From: Nocardioides sp. GY 10127
GTDB lineage: Bacteria > Actinomycetota > Actinomycetes > Propionibacteriales > Nocardioidaceae
NCBI RefSeq assembly: GCF_004919085.1
Contig: NZ_STGL01000008.1
Location: 1-64,000, forward strand
Direction of reading: 5' to 3'
Length of the DNA: 64,000 nt
Part shown: piece after piece, positions 23,653 through 34,314 of the stretch
How positions within the stretch are numbered: the stretch's first letter is position 1
Layout of the letters: each line of letters opens with the position of its first letter
Notes under the pieces: model-generated
Databases searched by the model: none
Seen by the model: the letters and a program-made list of their open reading frames with translations, nothing else
Told to the model about the DNA's origin: nothing
Position numbers and translations under genes: made by a program

Positions 23653-24288
23653 TCAGCCCTTCTGCTTCGCCTCCCGGGCGTCGGCGGCGGAGCCGATGCG
23701 TTTGACGAAGAAGCTCGTGTTGCCGCGCGCGCCCTTCCAGGAGAGCGACACGTGCACGTGGTCGAGGTGGCGCAGGGTCGGCGAGCAGGCCTTGAGCGGC
23801 TTCTTCGCGGGGCAGGCGGAGTTCCGGTAGGGCCGGGGCTCGAAGCCGGAGTACGCCGAGTAGATCTCGTCGTCCCAGATCACGTACATGACGCCCATGC
23901 GCCGGGCCAGGGCGTCGGTGTTGCCCCGGGCGTCCTTGCGGAAGAGGGTGCGCAGGAAGCGCTTGGCCTTGCGGGCGCCGGAGGTGGTGCGGCTGTCGAC
24001 CATCCAGTCGAAGGCGCGGCCCTCCTGGTGCTCGGAGTAGACGTCCTTGTCCCGCTTGCAGTCGCGCGAGATGCCGCCGGCGACGCCGCCGAAGTGCCGG
24101 ACCGTCCAGGCCTCCAGGAAGACGGTGCCCCGCTTGGCGGCGGGCTTGCACTCGTCGGCGCCGTCGTAGCTCGCGTACCCCTCGATCGGGGTGGCCGAGG
24201 CCGGGGCGGCGAGCCCGGCGCCGAGCGCGAGGGCGAGCACCAGCGCGAGCAGCAGGCTGCGGGTGGTGCGACGGACGGGGTGGTGCAT
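23653..24288 (-). CDS. Secreted M15-like peptidase / peptidoglycan-active protein
   Basis: A 211-aa exported protein. Residues 1-32 form a classical signal peptide (TTRSLLLALVLALALGAGLA, cleavage near ASA-TP). The mature part carries HQEGRAFDWMVD and HLDHVHVSLSWKG, the zinc-ligand arrangement of the D-Ala-D-Ala carboxypeptidase/M15 fold, close to the ARB-07466-like C-terminal domain of actinobacterial secreted proteins. It is likely to act on peptidoglycan. The metal ligands look intact. Confidence 0.8.
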   Translation of the reverse strand: MHHPVRRTTRSLLLALVLALALGAGLAAPASATPIEGYASYDGADECKPAAKRGTVFLEAWTVRHFGGVAGGISRDCKRDKDVYSEHQEGRAFDWMVDSRTTSGARKAKRFLRTLFRKDARGNTDALARRMGVMYVIWDDEIYSAYSGFEPRPYRNSACPAKKPLKACSPTLRHLDHVHVSLSWKGARGNTSFFVKRIGSAADAREAKQKG

Positions 24289-24451
24289 GGGGTTCCTCCC
24301 GAGAACGGTGTCGGTCGGCCCGCAACCGGACCAGACCAGTACCTGACAAGGCTAGGAACCGCGTCGGGTTCGCGTGCCCGATTCTGAGGAGAAGCGGCCC
24401 GCGTCCCGTGAAGATGCCGTGAGCCGGGAACCCGCTTGCGCCCGCGCGCCC

Positions 24452-24497
24452 GGTGGTAGCCGGGGTGGTGGCCGGGTGGTGGCCGGGTGGTGGCCGG
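24452..24497. repeat. Short tandem repeat (unit about 11-12 bp)
   Basis: Four near-identical GGTGGTGGCCGG-type units follow one another between two minus-strand genes, just beyond the stop of the SnoaL-like gene. It looks like a simple minisatellite with no clear function. Confidence 0.7.
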
Positions 24498-24512
24498 ACG
24501 GCGCGGGGCGGC

Positions 24513-24995
24513 TCAGCCGAGCAGCGACCCGCCCTCGGCCCGCCCCTCCGGCGGCGCCGGGACCGGTTGGCTGAGGGTGAGAAGGTCGAACCGCCACACG
24601 CCCGCGTCCCCCTGCTCGAGGACGCCGACCAGCCGGGCCGGCACCCGCTCGACCAGCCCCTCCGGGTAGGCCTGCAGGACGTCGACCTCGGCGGCGAACC
24701 ACACCGCACCGGTGCGCCCCCGCGCCTGCGCCGCCAGCACCTCCCACGCCAGCGACCACGGCTCCTCGAAGACCTCCTCGAGGAACGCCCGGAGCTCCTC
24801 GCGCCCGGACGCCTCCTCGCCACCGGCGTCGCCCAGGACGACGGCCCGCTCGGTGAAGCAGTCCAGCGCGCCGTCCACGTGCTTGGCCGCGGTGGCCCGC
24901 GAGAGCCGACGGACCGCCTCCCGGACACGCCGCACGGCCGCCCCCTCGGGGCTCGAGGGGGCGGCCGGTGGGCACTGCTCGGGGGCGGTCGTCAC
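24513..24995 (-). CDS. SnoaL/NTF2-like protein
   Basis: A 160-aa protein with the cone-shaped NTF2-like fold expected from ATAAKHVDGALDCFTERAVV, REELRAFLEEVF and the beta-rich second half (VWFAAEVDVLQAY, VWRFDLLTLSQPVP). Start GTG at 24995. The function is unknown: the family includes isomerases, hydrolases and binding proteins. No neighbour suggests a pathway. Confidence 0.6.
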   Translation of the reverse strand: MTTAPEQCPPAAPSSPEGAAVRRVREAVRRLSRATAAKHVDGALDCFTERAVVLGDAGGEEASGREELRAFLEEVFEEPWSLAWEVLAAQARGRTGAVWFAAEVDVLQAYPEGLVERVPARLVGVLEQGDAGVWRFDLLTLSQPVPAPPEGRAEGGSLLG

Positions 24996-25067
24996 GTGAG
25001 GGACAACGCCGGGCCCAGCCCAGGGTCACGCAGGCCAGGTCACGCAGGGCCGGGGGGACGGACGCCC

Positions 25068-26801
25068 TCAGCGGGCCCGGCGCACCCGCAGGGTCCGCGC
25101 CGAGGACACCGAGCGGCGGTAGTCGTCGGTGCGGACGTAGACGGCGTGGAGCTCGTGGGTGCCGACGGAGAGGGTCTTCGGCAGGGTCACCACGGCCGTG
25201 CCCTTCTTCAGGGTGGCGGTGCGGACGAGCCGCTCCCCCGCGAAGATCTTCACCCGGCCGCGGACGACCTCGTCGCTGCCGACCGCGGTCACCGTGACGC
25301 GGGCGCGGGCCGCCGTGCCGCCCCGCACCTGGCGGTGCCGGGTGAGGTTCAGGCGGGTCCGGGTCTCCGCGCGGCCGGCCGAGCCCGTGTCGCCGGAGCC
25401 CGTGTCGCCGGAGCCCGTGCCGCCGGAGCCCGTGTCGTCGGAGTCGTCCTCGGAGACCGGCGCCAGCACCACCTGGTCGACGACGGCCTCGGTGGTCGTG
25501 TCGACGGTGGTGAGCGTGATGGTGTCCTCCGAGACCGTCACGTAGGTGAAGTTGGGGTGCTCCTGCTGGTCGTCGATCGCCGCCCAGTAGCACTCGTCGA
25601 TGCGGCTGTTGTCGGCGTAGAACTTGCTGCCGCTGGAGGAGTTGGCCGTGAGGTAGAGGACGTCGCCCTCCTCCGGCACCACGGTGCCGCTCACGGACCC
25701 GGCGGTCTCGGCCGCGCTGATCCCGGTGCCGTTCATCAGGTAGGAGCGGGTGAAGTGGTGGTCGTGGCCCATGAGGACCAGGTCCACCCCCAGCTCGGAG
25801 AACGCCGCGGGGAGCACGTCGCGCAGCGTGACGATGTAGTCGTCGAAGGCGTGCGAGGCGGTGCTGAACACGGAGTGGTGGAAGACGACGATCGTCCAGG
25901 CCGCGTCCGGGTGCGCGTTCATCGTCGCCTCGACGTAGGCCAGGTGACCGTCGGTGTCGGTGTTGTTGGTGTTGAGCGTGATGAACAGGGCGTCGTTCCA
26001 GACGAAGAACGCGTCGCCACCCGACTGCGTGGCGTCGGCGGCCAGCCCGTAGGTGTCGGAGACGTTCGGGACGTTGAAGTGCTCGTGGTACGCCGTCGAG
26101 GAGTAGTCGTGGTTGCCCAGGGCGGTGGCCAGCGGGATCGACGTGAACTGCTCGGGGGCGAGGAAGTAGGTGTACTGCTCCTCGTTCGAGGCGGTGTCGA
26201 CCTGGTCGCCGGACGTCAGCACGAAGGCCGTGTCGGGGTAGGACGCCTCGGCGAGCGCGATCGTGGTGGCCCAGCCCTCGCCGTCGCCGGCGTTGTCGTG
26301 GCTCGAGCCGATCTGCGGGTCGCCGACGAAGACGAAGCTGAACGTGCTCGAGGCCGCCTGGGTGGAGAACGAGTAGACCTCGCTCCAGCCCGCGGTCTCG
26401 CTGCCGACCCGGTAGACGTAGTCGGTCTCCGCGGCCAGGCCGGAGAGCGTGGCGTGCTGGTAGTACTCGCCGTCGGTGATGGTCGCGCCGGTGGTGGCGG
26501 TCACCGAGGAGTAGGTGGTCGGGAACGTCTCGTCCGTCATCGCCTCGGCCAGGGCCAGCTGGACGGTCTGGGCCGCGTCCTCGCTGGTGAACCAGGCCAG
26601 GTTGCGCGACGTCTCGTCGGCGCCGACCTGGAGCAGCAGGTCACTGATGGTGACGTCGTCGGCGAGCGCGGCGCTCGAGCCGGCGACCTGCACGGCGGGC
26701 AGCGCGGCGGCGGCGCCGAGGCCCAGGAGCACGGTGCGGCGGCTGGGGCGCAGCGCCGGGCCACGGGTCGCGGAGGGACGGGCGGGCAGAGCGGGAAGCA
26801 T
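25068..26801 (-). CDS. Secreted metallophosphoesterase (purple acid phosphatase-like) with Ig-like tail
   Basis: A 577-aa protein exported by the Tat pathway: SRRTVLLGLGAAAALP is a twin-Arg signal, with cleavage near ALA-DD. A fibronectin-like N-terminal domain (residues about 35-150) precedes a calcineurin-type phosphoesterase domain with all metal motifs: GDPQIG, SGDQVD, GNHDY, HHSVF and GHDHHF. After a Gly/Ser/Asp-Thr linker (DDTGSGGTGSGDTGSGD) comes a C-terminal bacterial Ig-like domain (VRGRVKIFAGERLVRTATLK). It probably scavenges phosphate from organic phosphate outside the cell. The start is taken at ATG 26801 so that the Tat signal lies near the N-terminus. Confidence 0.88.
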   Translation of the reverse strand: MLPALPARPSATRGPALRPSRRTVLLGLGAAAALPAVQVAGSSAALADDVTISDLLLQVGADETSRNLAWFTSEDAAQTVQLALAEAMTDETFPTTYSSVTATTGATITDGEYYQHATLSGLAAETDYVYRVGSETAGWSEVYSFSTQAASSTFSFVFVGDPQIGSSHDNAGDGEGWATTIALAEASYPDTAFVLTSGDQVDTASNEEQYTYFLAPEQFTSIPLATALGNHDYSSTAYHEHFNVPNVSDTYGLAADATQSGGDAFFVWNDALFITLNTNNTDTDGHLAYVEATMNAHPDAAWTIVVFHHSVFSTASHAFDDYIVTLRDVLPAAFSELGVDLVLMGHDHHFTRSYLMNGTGISAAETAGSVSGTVVPEEGDVLYLTANSSSGSKFYADNSRIDECYWAAIDDQQEHPNFTYVTVSEDTITLTTVDTTTEAVVDQVVLAPVSEDDSDDTGSGGTGSGDTGSGDTGSAGRAETRTRLNLTRHRQVRGGTAARARVTVTAVGSDEVVRGRVKIFAGERLVRTATLKKGTAVVTLPKTLSVGTHELHAVYVRTDDYRRSVSSARTLRVRRAR

Positions 26802-27018
26802 CAGGAGGTCCTCGTGGGGTGGAAGGCTCGGCCGCGTGGGTGCGGCCTCGAGATCCACCCCACCGAGCGCGGGTGAACACCCCTCCTAGCCCCTGTCGGC
26901 GGGCGCGCGACCAGTCGGCGCACACCGGGTGAACGGGGGCTGGGCACCACCCGTCAGTCACCTGGCAGGAGCCTGTCCGCACACGTCTTCCCAGGTCAGC
27001 GCGCCTTCCGGCGGTGGC

Positions 27019-30535
<3,517 letters not shown>

Positions 30536-30572
30536 CCGCCCGGCGGGGCTGCCCAGGGCTCCTCGGGGCGCC

Positions 30573-31631
30573 TCAGGAGGCCAGCGTCACCTGGGAGAGG
30601 TCCGGCAGCGGCAGCTGCGTCGGCCCGCCGAGGAGCCGCAGCGTGGCCCGCTCGAGGTCGGCCTGCCGCTCGTCGGGGCTCGCGTGGCTGCGCCGCACGG
30701 CCGCCCGGATCGTCCTGCCCTCCTCGTAGGCGAGCACGACACGGGGGTCCACGTAGGAGGTGCGCGCCAGGGTCGGGGTGTTGCCGAGGAAGGCCGAGAC
30801 CTCCTTCATCGCGACCGAGACGGCCCGCTTGCGCGAGGCGGCGGTCCCGCCCGGCTCTCCCCGGTCGGAGGCCCCGGCGAGGCTGGCCGCCGCGAGGACC
30901 GTGGCGTGCCAGGTGCGGAAGTCCTTGGCCGTGGCCTCGATCCCGGTGGCCTCGCGGACGTAGGTGTTCACCAGGTCCGGCAGCAGGCCCCGCCAGCGCC
31001 GCCGCTCGGTGTAGGCCAGCAGCCGGGGGTCCTCTGCGGCCCGGCGGCGGCGCATGACCGCGATCGCCTCGACCACGCCGACGTCCGCGATCTCGATCCG
31101 GTGCTCGACGCCGGACTTGCCGACGAAGTGGAACTCCAGGCCCTCTCCCTTGCGGCGCACGTGCCGCCGCTCGAGCGTGGTGAGGCCGAAGTGCCCGTGG
31201 GCGTCGGCGTAGACGTCGTTGCCGATCCGGAAGCAGCCGAGGTCGAGCAGCCGGACGGCGGCGGCGCAGCTGCGCTCGAGCGGCATCCCGCTCCCGCCGA
31301 GGTCGGCGAGGACGCGGGTGCGGGCGGAGGCCAGCGCGGCGCCGAAGGTCAGCACCCGCTCGAACTTCTCCTCGTCCCGCCGGCGGCGCCACTCGGGGTG
31401 GTAGAGGTACTGGCGGCGCCCGGCCGCGTCGGTGCCGACCGCCTGCAGGTGACCGTGCGGGTACGGGGTGATCCACACGTCCTGCCAGGCCGGCGGGATC
31501 ACGAGCGCCTCGCAGCGGTCGCGGTCGGTGCCCGTCAGGCGGTGCCCGTCGGCGTCGAGGTAGGTCCAGCCGCGGCCGGCCCGGCGGCGGGTCCAGCCGG
31601 GCTGGTCGGGGGAGGTCCGTCGCAGGCGCAT
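30573..31631 (-). CDS. DNA topoisomerase IB (poxvirus-like)
   Basis: A 352-aa type IB topoisomerase that relaxes supercoils through a 3'-phosphotyrosine. It has an N-terminal beta domain (WTYLDADGHRL, LVIPPAWQDVWITPYPHGHLQA) and a catalytic core with FRIGNDVYAD, KSGVEHRIEI, KDFRTWHATVLAA (the R-x-x-H pair) and LARTSYVDPRV, which carries the nucleophilic Tyr. Length and motifs match bacterial members of the family. Convergent with serC, with a 37-bp gap. Confidence 0.93.
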   Translation of the reverse strand: MRLRRTSPDQPGWTRRRAGRGWTYLDADGHRLTGTDRDRCEALVIPPAWQDVWITPYPHGHLQAVGTDAAGRRQYLYHPEWRRRRDEEKFERVLTFGAALASARTRVLADLGGSGMPLERSCAAAVRLLDLGCFRIGNDVYADAHGHFGLTTLERRHVRRKGEGLEFHFVGKSGVEHRIEIADVGVVEAIAVMRRRRAAEDPRLLAYTERRRWRGLLPDLVNTYVREATGIEATAKDFRTWHATVLAAASLAGASDRGEPGGTAASRKRAVSVAMKEVSAFLGNTPTLARTSYVDPRVVLAYEEGRTIRAAVRRSHASPDERQADLERATLRLLGGPTQLPLPDLSQVTLAS

Positions 31632-31700
31632 GCGGCGAGGCTAGGCAGGCCGGGCGGCGCTGCGTCTCACCCGCTGCGGCTCGCCCGGACGGGTCGGCGC

Positions 31701-31731
31701 CGCGCCGGGACCGCGCCGGGACCGCGCCGGG
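31701..31731. repeat. Three head-to-tail CGCGCCGGGAC units
   Basis: Two exact and one partial copy of an 11-bp unit in the gap between two minus-strand genes. It could contribute to a structured 3' end or be simple slippage. Confidence 0.6.
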
Positions 31732-31742
31732 CGCGCGGGGTC

Positions 31743-32930
31743 TCAGCGGCGACGCAGGCCGCGGGCGGCGGCCACGGCCAGCGCCACCAGCACCCCGAGC
31801 ACGAGGACGCCGGCCAGCCCGGCGATCCCCGCGAGCACCCAGCCGGGGACGCTGGCGGTGACGTCGCCCGTGACGTCACCAACGCCCCCTCCAGCGCTGT
31901 CTCCCGCACTGTCCCCGGCCGCGCCCGAGGAGGCCGAGGCGGAGGGCGTCGCGTCCGCCGGCTCGTCGCCGCGGAGCCGGGCGCGCAGCGCCGCGCTGGT
32001 GGGCACGCGCAGCACGGCCGTCCCGCGACCCTCGGTGGACTCCAGGAGACCACCGCCGCGGGTGATCGCCAGGCCCTCCCCCTGGTCCTGCACCGGCAGG
32101 GCGACGTCGCGCAGCTCGCGCAGCGAGGGCCACTCGTAGAGCGTGGCCCCGAAGTAGCCGCGGACGACGATCGCGGAACCGTCGAGGGCGAACGTGCCGT
32201 CGGTGGCGATCGGCAGGACCGGACCCACCCGCCGGAGCCGGTTGGTGCCGTCCGGGTCGAGCGTCCTCGGGGCCGCGTAGACCGTGCCGCCCAGGAGCTC
32301 CTTGGTGACGACGTAGAGCCGACCGGTGGTGGGGTCTCGCAGCAGCGTCTCGGCGTCGTGGGCCCCGTCCGGGTAGACCAGCGTGTAGACGGTGCTGTCG
32401 ACGGTGCGGTCCCCGACGCCGACCGGCACCCGGGTCACGGCGATCGAGTCGCGCTGGGCCTCGTTGTCACCGATGTCGCCGACCCACACGTGGCCCGGGC
32501 CGCCGGGGGCGAGGGCCTCCACGTCGACGGCGTCCTGGCTCCACGTCGTGACCCCGACGGTCTCCCCGGCGTCGGCCCCACGCGCCGCGACGGTGAAGAC
32601 CCGACCCACGTCGCCGGAGTCGTTGGTGGTGACCAGCCAGCGGCCGACCGACACCAGGCCCGAGGACTCGATGATCCGCGGGTCCTGCCAGCGCAGGACC
32701 ACCTCGGCGCCGTCCTCGCGGCCGTCTGCGGTGGACGCGGTGACAGCGCCGGCGCCAGCGGCGTCGGCGGCCGCCTGTCCGGTCGGTCCGAACAGGACCG
32801 CCGGGGCCAGGACGACGCCCGCCAGCGTCACGAGGAACCCCCTCGCCCGCCGACGAGCGTGAGCGGACGCCCGCGGCCACCAGCGTCCGCCCCTGACGGA
32901 CTGTCCGGTCAGTCCGCCCCGACCGCCCAT
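31743..32930 (-). CDS. Exported beta-propeller-like protein with C-terminal membrane anchor
   Basis: A 395-aa protein with an N-terminal Arg-rich segment and hydrophobic stretch (RGFLVTLAGVVLAPAVLFG), a repetitive beta-rich domain (IIESSGLVSVGRWLVTTNDS, VWVGDIGDNEAQRDSIAVTR, AHDAETLLRDPTTGRLYVVT) resembling secreted propeller or esterase-like proteins, a Ser/Ala/Gly-rich linker, a C-terminal transmembrane helix (WVLAGIAGLAGVLVLGVLVA) and an RGLRRR tail. It may stay anchored at the membrane. Its ATG shares a base with the stop of the methyltransferase gene upstream (TGATG). Ligand unknown. Confidence 0.7.
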   Translation of the reverse strand: MGGRGGLTGQSVRGGRWWPRASAHARRRARGFLVTLAGVVLAPAVLFGPTGQAAADAAGAGAVTASTADGREDGAEVVLRWQDPRIIESSGLVSVGRWLVTTNDSGDVGRVFTVAARGADAGETVGVTTWSQDAVDVEALAPGGPGHVWVGDIGDNEAQRDSIAVTRVPVGVGDRTVDSTVYTLVYPDGAHDAETLLRDPTTGRLYVVTKELLGGTVYAAPRTLDPDGTNRLRRVGPVLPIATDGTFALDGSAIVVRGYFGATLYEWPSLRELRDVALPVQDQGEGLAITRGGGLLESTEGRGTAVLRVPTSAALRARLRGDEPADATPSASASSGAAGDSAGDSAGGGVGDVTGDVTASVPGWVLAGIAGLAGVLVLGVLVALAVAAARGLRRR

Positions 32931-34180
32931 CAGGCGTCCGACGGGACCCGGCCCAGCAGCTCCGCCAGGCGTGGGGTGATGCCCCACTCCCCGACGAGGG
33001 CCTCGTACTCCTTCACCACGCCACCGCCGCGCACGGGCGCCCCGGTGCGCACGGCCCGGAGCAGGGTGTTGCGGGGGGTGTGCTCGGACTCCACGAACTC
33101 CACGACATCCACCCGGTAGCCCTCGAGCCGCAGCAGCGAGGCCCGCAGGGCGTCGGTGAGGGTGTCGGCGAAGCGCTCGCGCAGGATGCCGTGGCGGGTG
33201 AGCATCGCGTACGGCCCGGGCGTCGCGGCCCGGCGCAGCTGGGCGGCCACGTCGTGGTGGCAGCAGGGGGCGGCGAGGACGACCGGCGCGGCCCAGGCGA
33301 TGCCGCGGGCCAGCGCGTCGTCCGTGGCCGTGTCGCACGCGTGCAGCGCGAGGACCACCTCGGGCGCCGGGTCCAGCTCGACGCCCTCGATGGAGCCGAC
33401 GACGAAGGACGCCTCGGACTCGGGGATGCCGAGGCTGCGGGCGACCTCGGTGTTGTGGTCGGCCGACTGCTGCTTCACGTCCGCGCCGACGACCCGCACC
33501 GGCAGGCCGCGGACATGGGTGAGGAAGCGGTGCGCGGCGAAGGTGAGGTAGGCGTTGCCGCAGCCGAGGTCGACCAGCCGCAGCGGGTCCTCGGCCGTCG
33601 GCGTGCGCAGGTGCTTCTTCTCCAGCGCCTCGGTGATCGTGGCGTCCAGCAGCCGCACGAACTCCTCGACCTGGCGCAGCTTGGCCCGCCGCGTGGGCTT
33701 CACGCGCCCCTGCGCGTCGGTGATCCCGAGCGCGGCGAAGACGGGGTCGCTCTCCTCGAGCAGCCGCTTCTTCTCCTGGTCGTGACCGCGGTCCGGCTCG
33801 ACGGCCTCGGTGCGCTCCGCGGAGTGCACGAGCGCCTCGCCCTTCTTCGTCACGCGCAGCTGGTGGCTGTGGGTGGTGGTCTCCACGTGCCAGTTGCCGA
33901 ACGGCTCCTCCAAGAGGTCGTCCAGGGCGTCGCGGGCGGCGGTCGACGGCTCGCCGTCCGCGCCGCGCACGAGGTGGTTGGATGTGTGCGCCTGCCGCTC
34001 GTCGTAGGCGGTCACCTGGAGGTGCCGGCCGGCCTTGAGGTCGACGTAGCGGAGCTCGACCCGACGCCAGCGGGGGGTCTCCGTGCGCCGGCGGCCCGAG
34101 GCGACCGCCCGGACCAGCCGCTCGTCGGACAGCAGGTCCTCACGCAGCCGGTTGAGGGCACGCAGCAGCGGCTCGGCCAT
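32930..34180 (-). CDS. Class I SAM-dependent methyltransferase
   Basis: A 416-aa cytosolic protein. The C-terminal half is a Rossmann methyltransferase with the SAM motif LRLVDLGCGNAYLTFAAHRF, acidic VVGADVKQQSADHN, and a motif-IV-like VVLALHACDTATD followed by APCCHHDVA, as in the GSTCD/methyltransf_25 group. The N-terminal 150 residues form an additional domain (RVELRYVDLKAGRHLQVTAY) that may bind RNA. Target unknown. Confidence 0.8.
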   Translation of the reverse strand: MAEPLLRALNRLREDLLSDERLVRAVASGRRRTETPRWRRVELRYVDLKAGRHLQVTAYDERQAHTSNHLVRGADGEPSTAARDALDDLLEEPFGNWHVETTTHSHQLRVTKKGEALVHSAERTEAVEPDRGHDQEKKRLLEESDPVFAALGITDAQGRVKPTRRAKLRQVEEFVRLLDATITEALEKKHLRTPTAEDPLRLVDLGCGNAYLTFAAHRFLTHVRGLPVRVVGADVKQQSADHNTEVARSLGIPESEASFVVGSIEGVELDPAPEVVLALHACDTATDDALARGIAWAAPVVLAAPCCHHDVAAQLRRAATPGPYAMLTRHGILRERFADTLTDALRASLLRLEGYRVDVVEFVESEHTPRNTLLRAVRTGAPVRGGGVVKEYEALVGEWGITPRLAELLGRVPSDA

Positions 34181-34215
34181 CGGGGTCTCCCTTCCTGGGC
34201 TCTACGGGGCTGGCG

Positions 34216-34314
34216 TCACTTGAGCAGGGCCGCGACCACGACGACCACCAGCAGCGCGCCCAGCGCCACCGGGATCACCAGCCGACGGTGGCGGGGGTTG
34301 TCCAGGAGCCTCAC
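34216..34314 (-). CDS. 32-aa single-pass membrane microprotein
   Basis: GTG-started frame with a basic head (MRLLDNPRHRR) and one hydrophobic helix (LVIPVALGALLVVVVVAALL). Its GTG overlaps the TGA of the upstream FAD/Fe-S dehydrogenase gene (GTGA), which suggests real coupled translation. No family is recognisable. It could tether or modulate the dehydrogenase at the membrane (inference). Confidence 0.5.
   Translation of the reverse strand: MRLLDNPRHRRLVIPVALGALLVVVVVAALLK

Noticed and set aside
24452..24497. Functional regulatory repeat upstream of the M15-like gene
   Set aside because: The GGTGGTGGCCGG units look like simple slippage next to a gene end. They have no symmetry and sit on the 3' side of the SnoaL-like gene.
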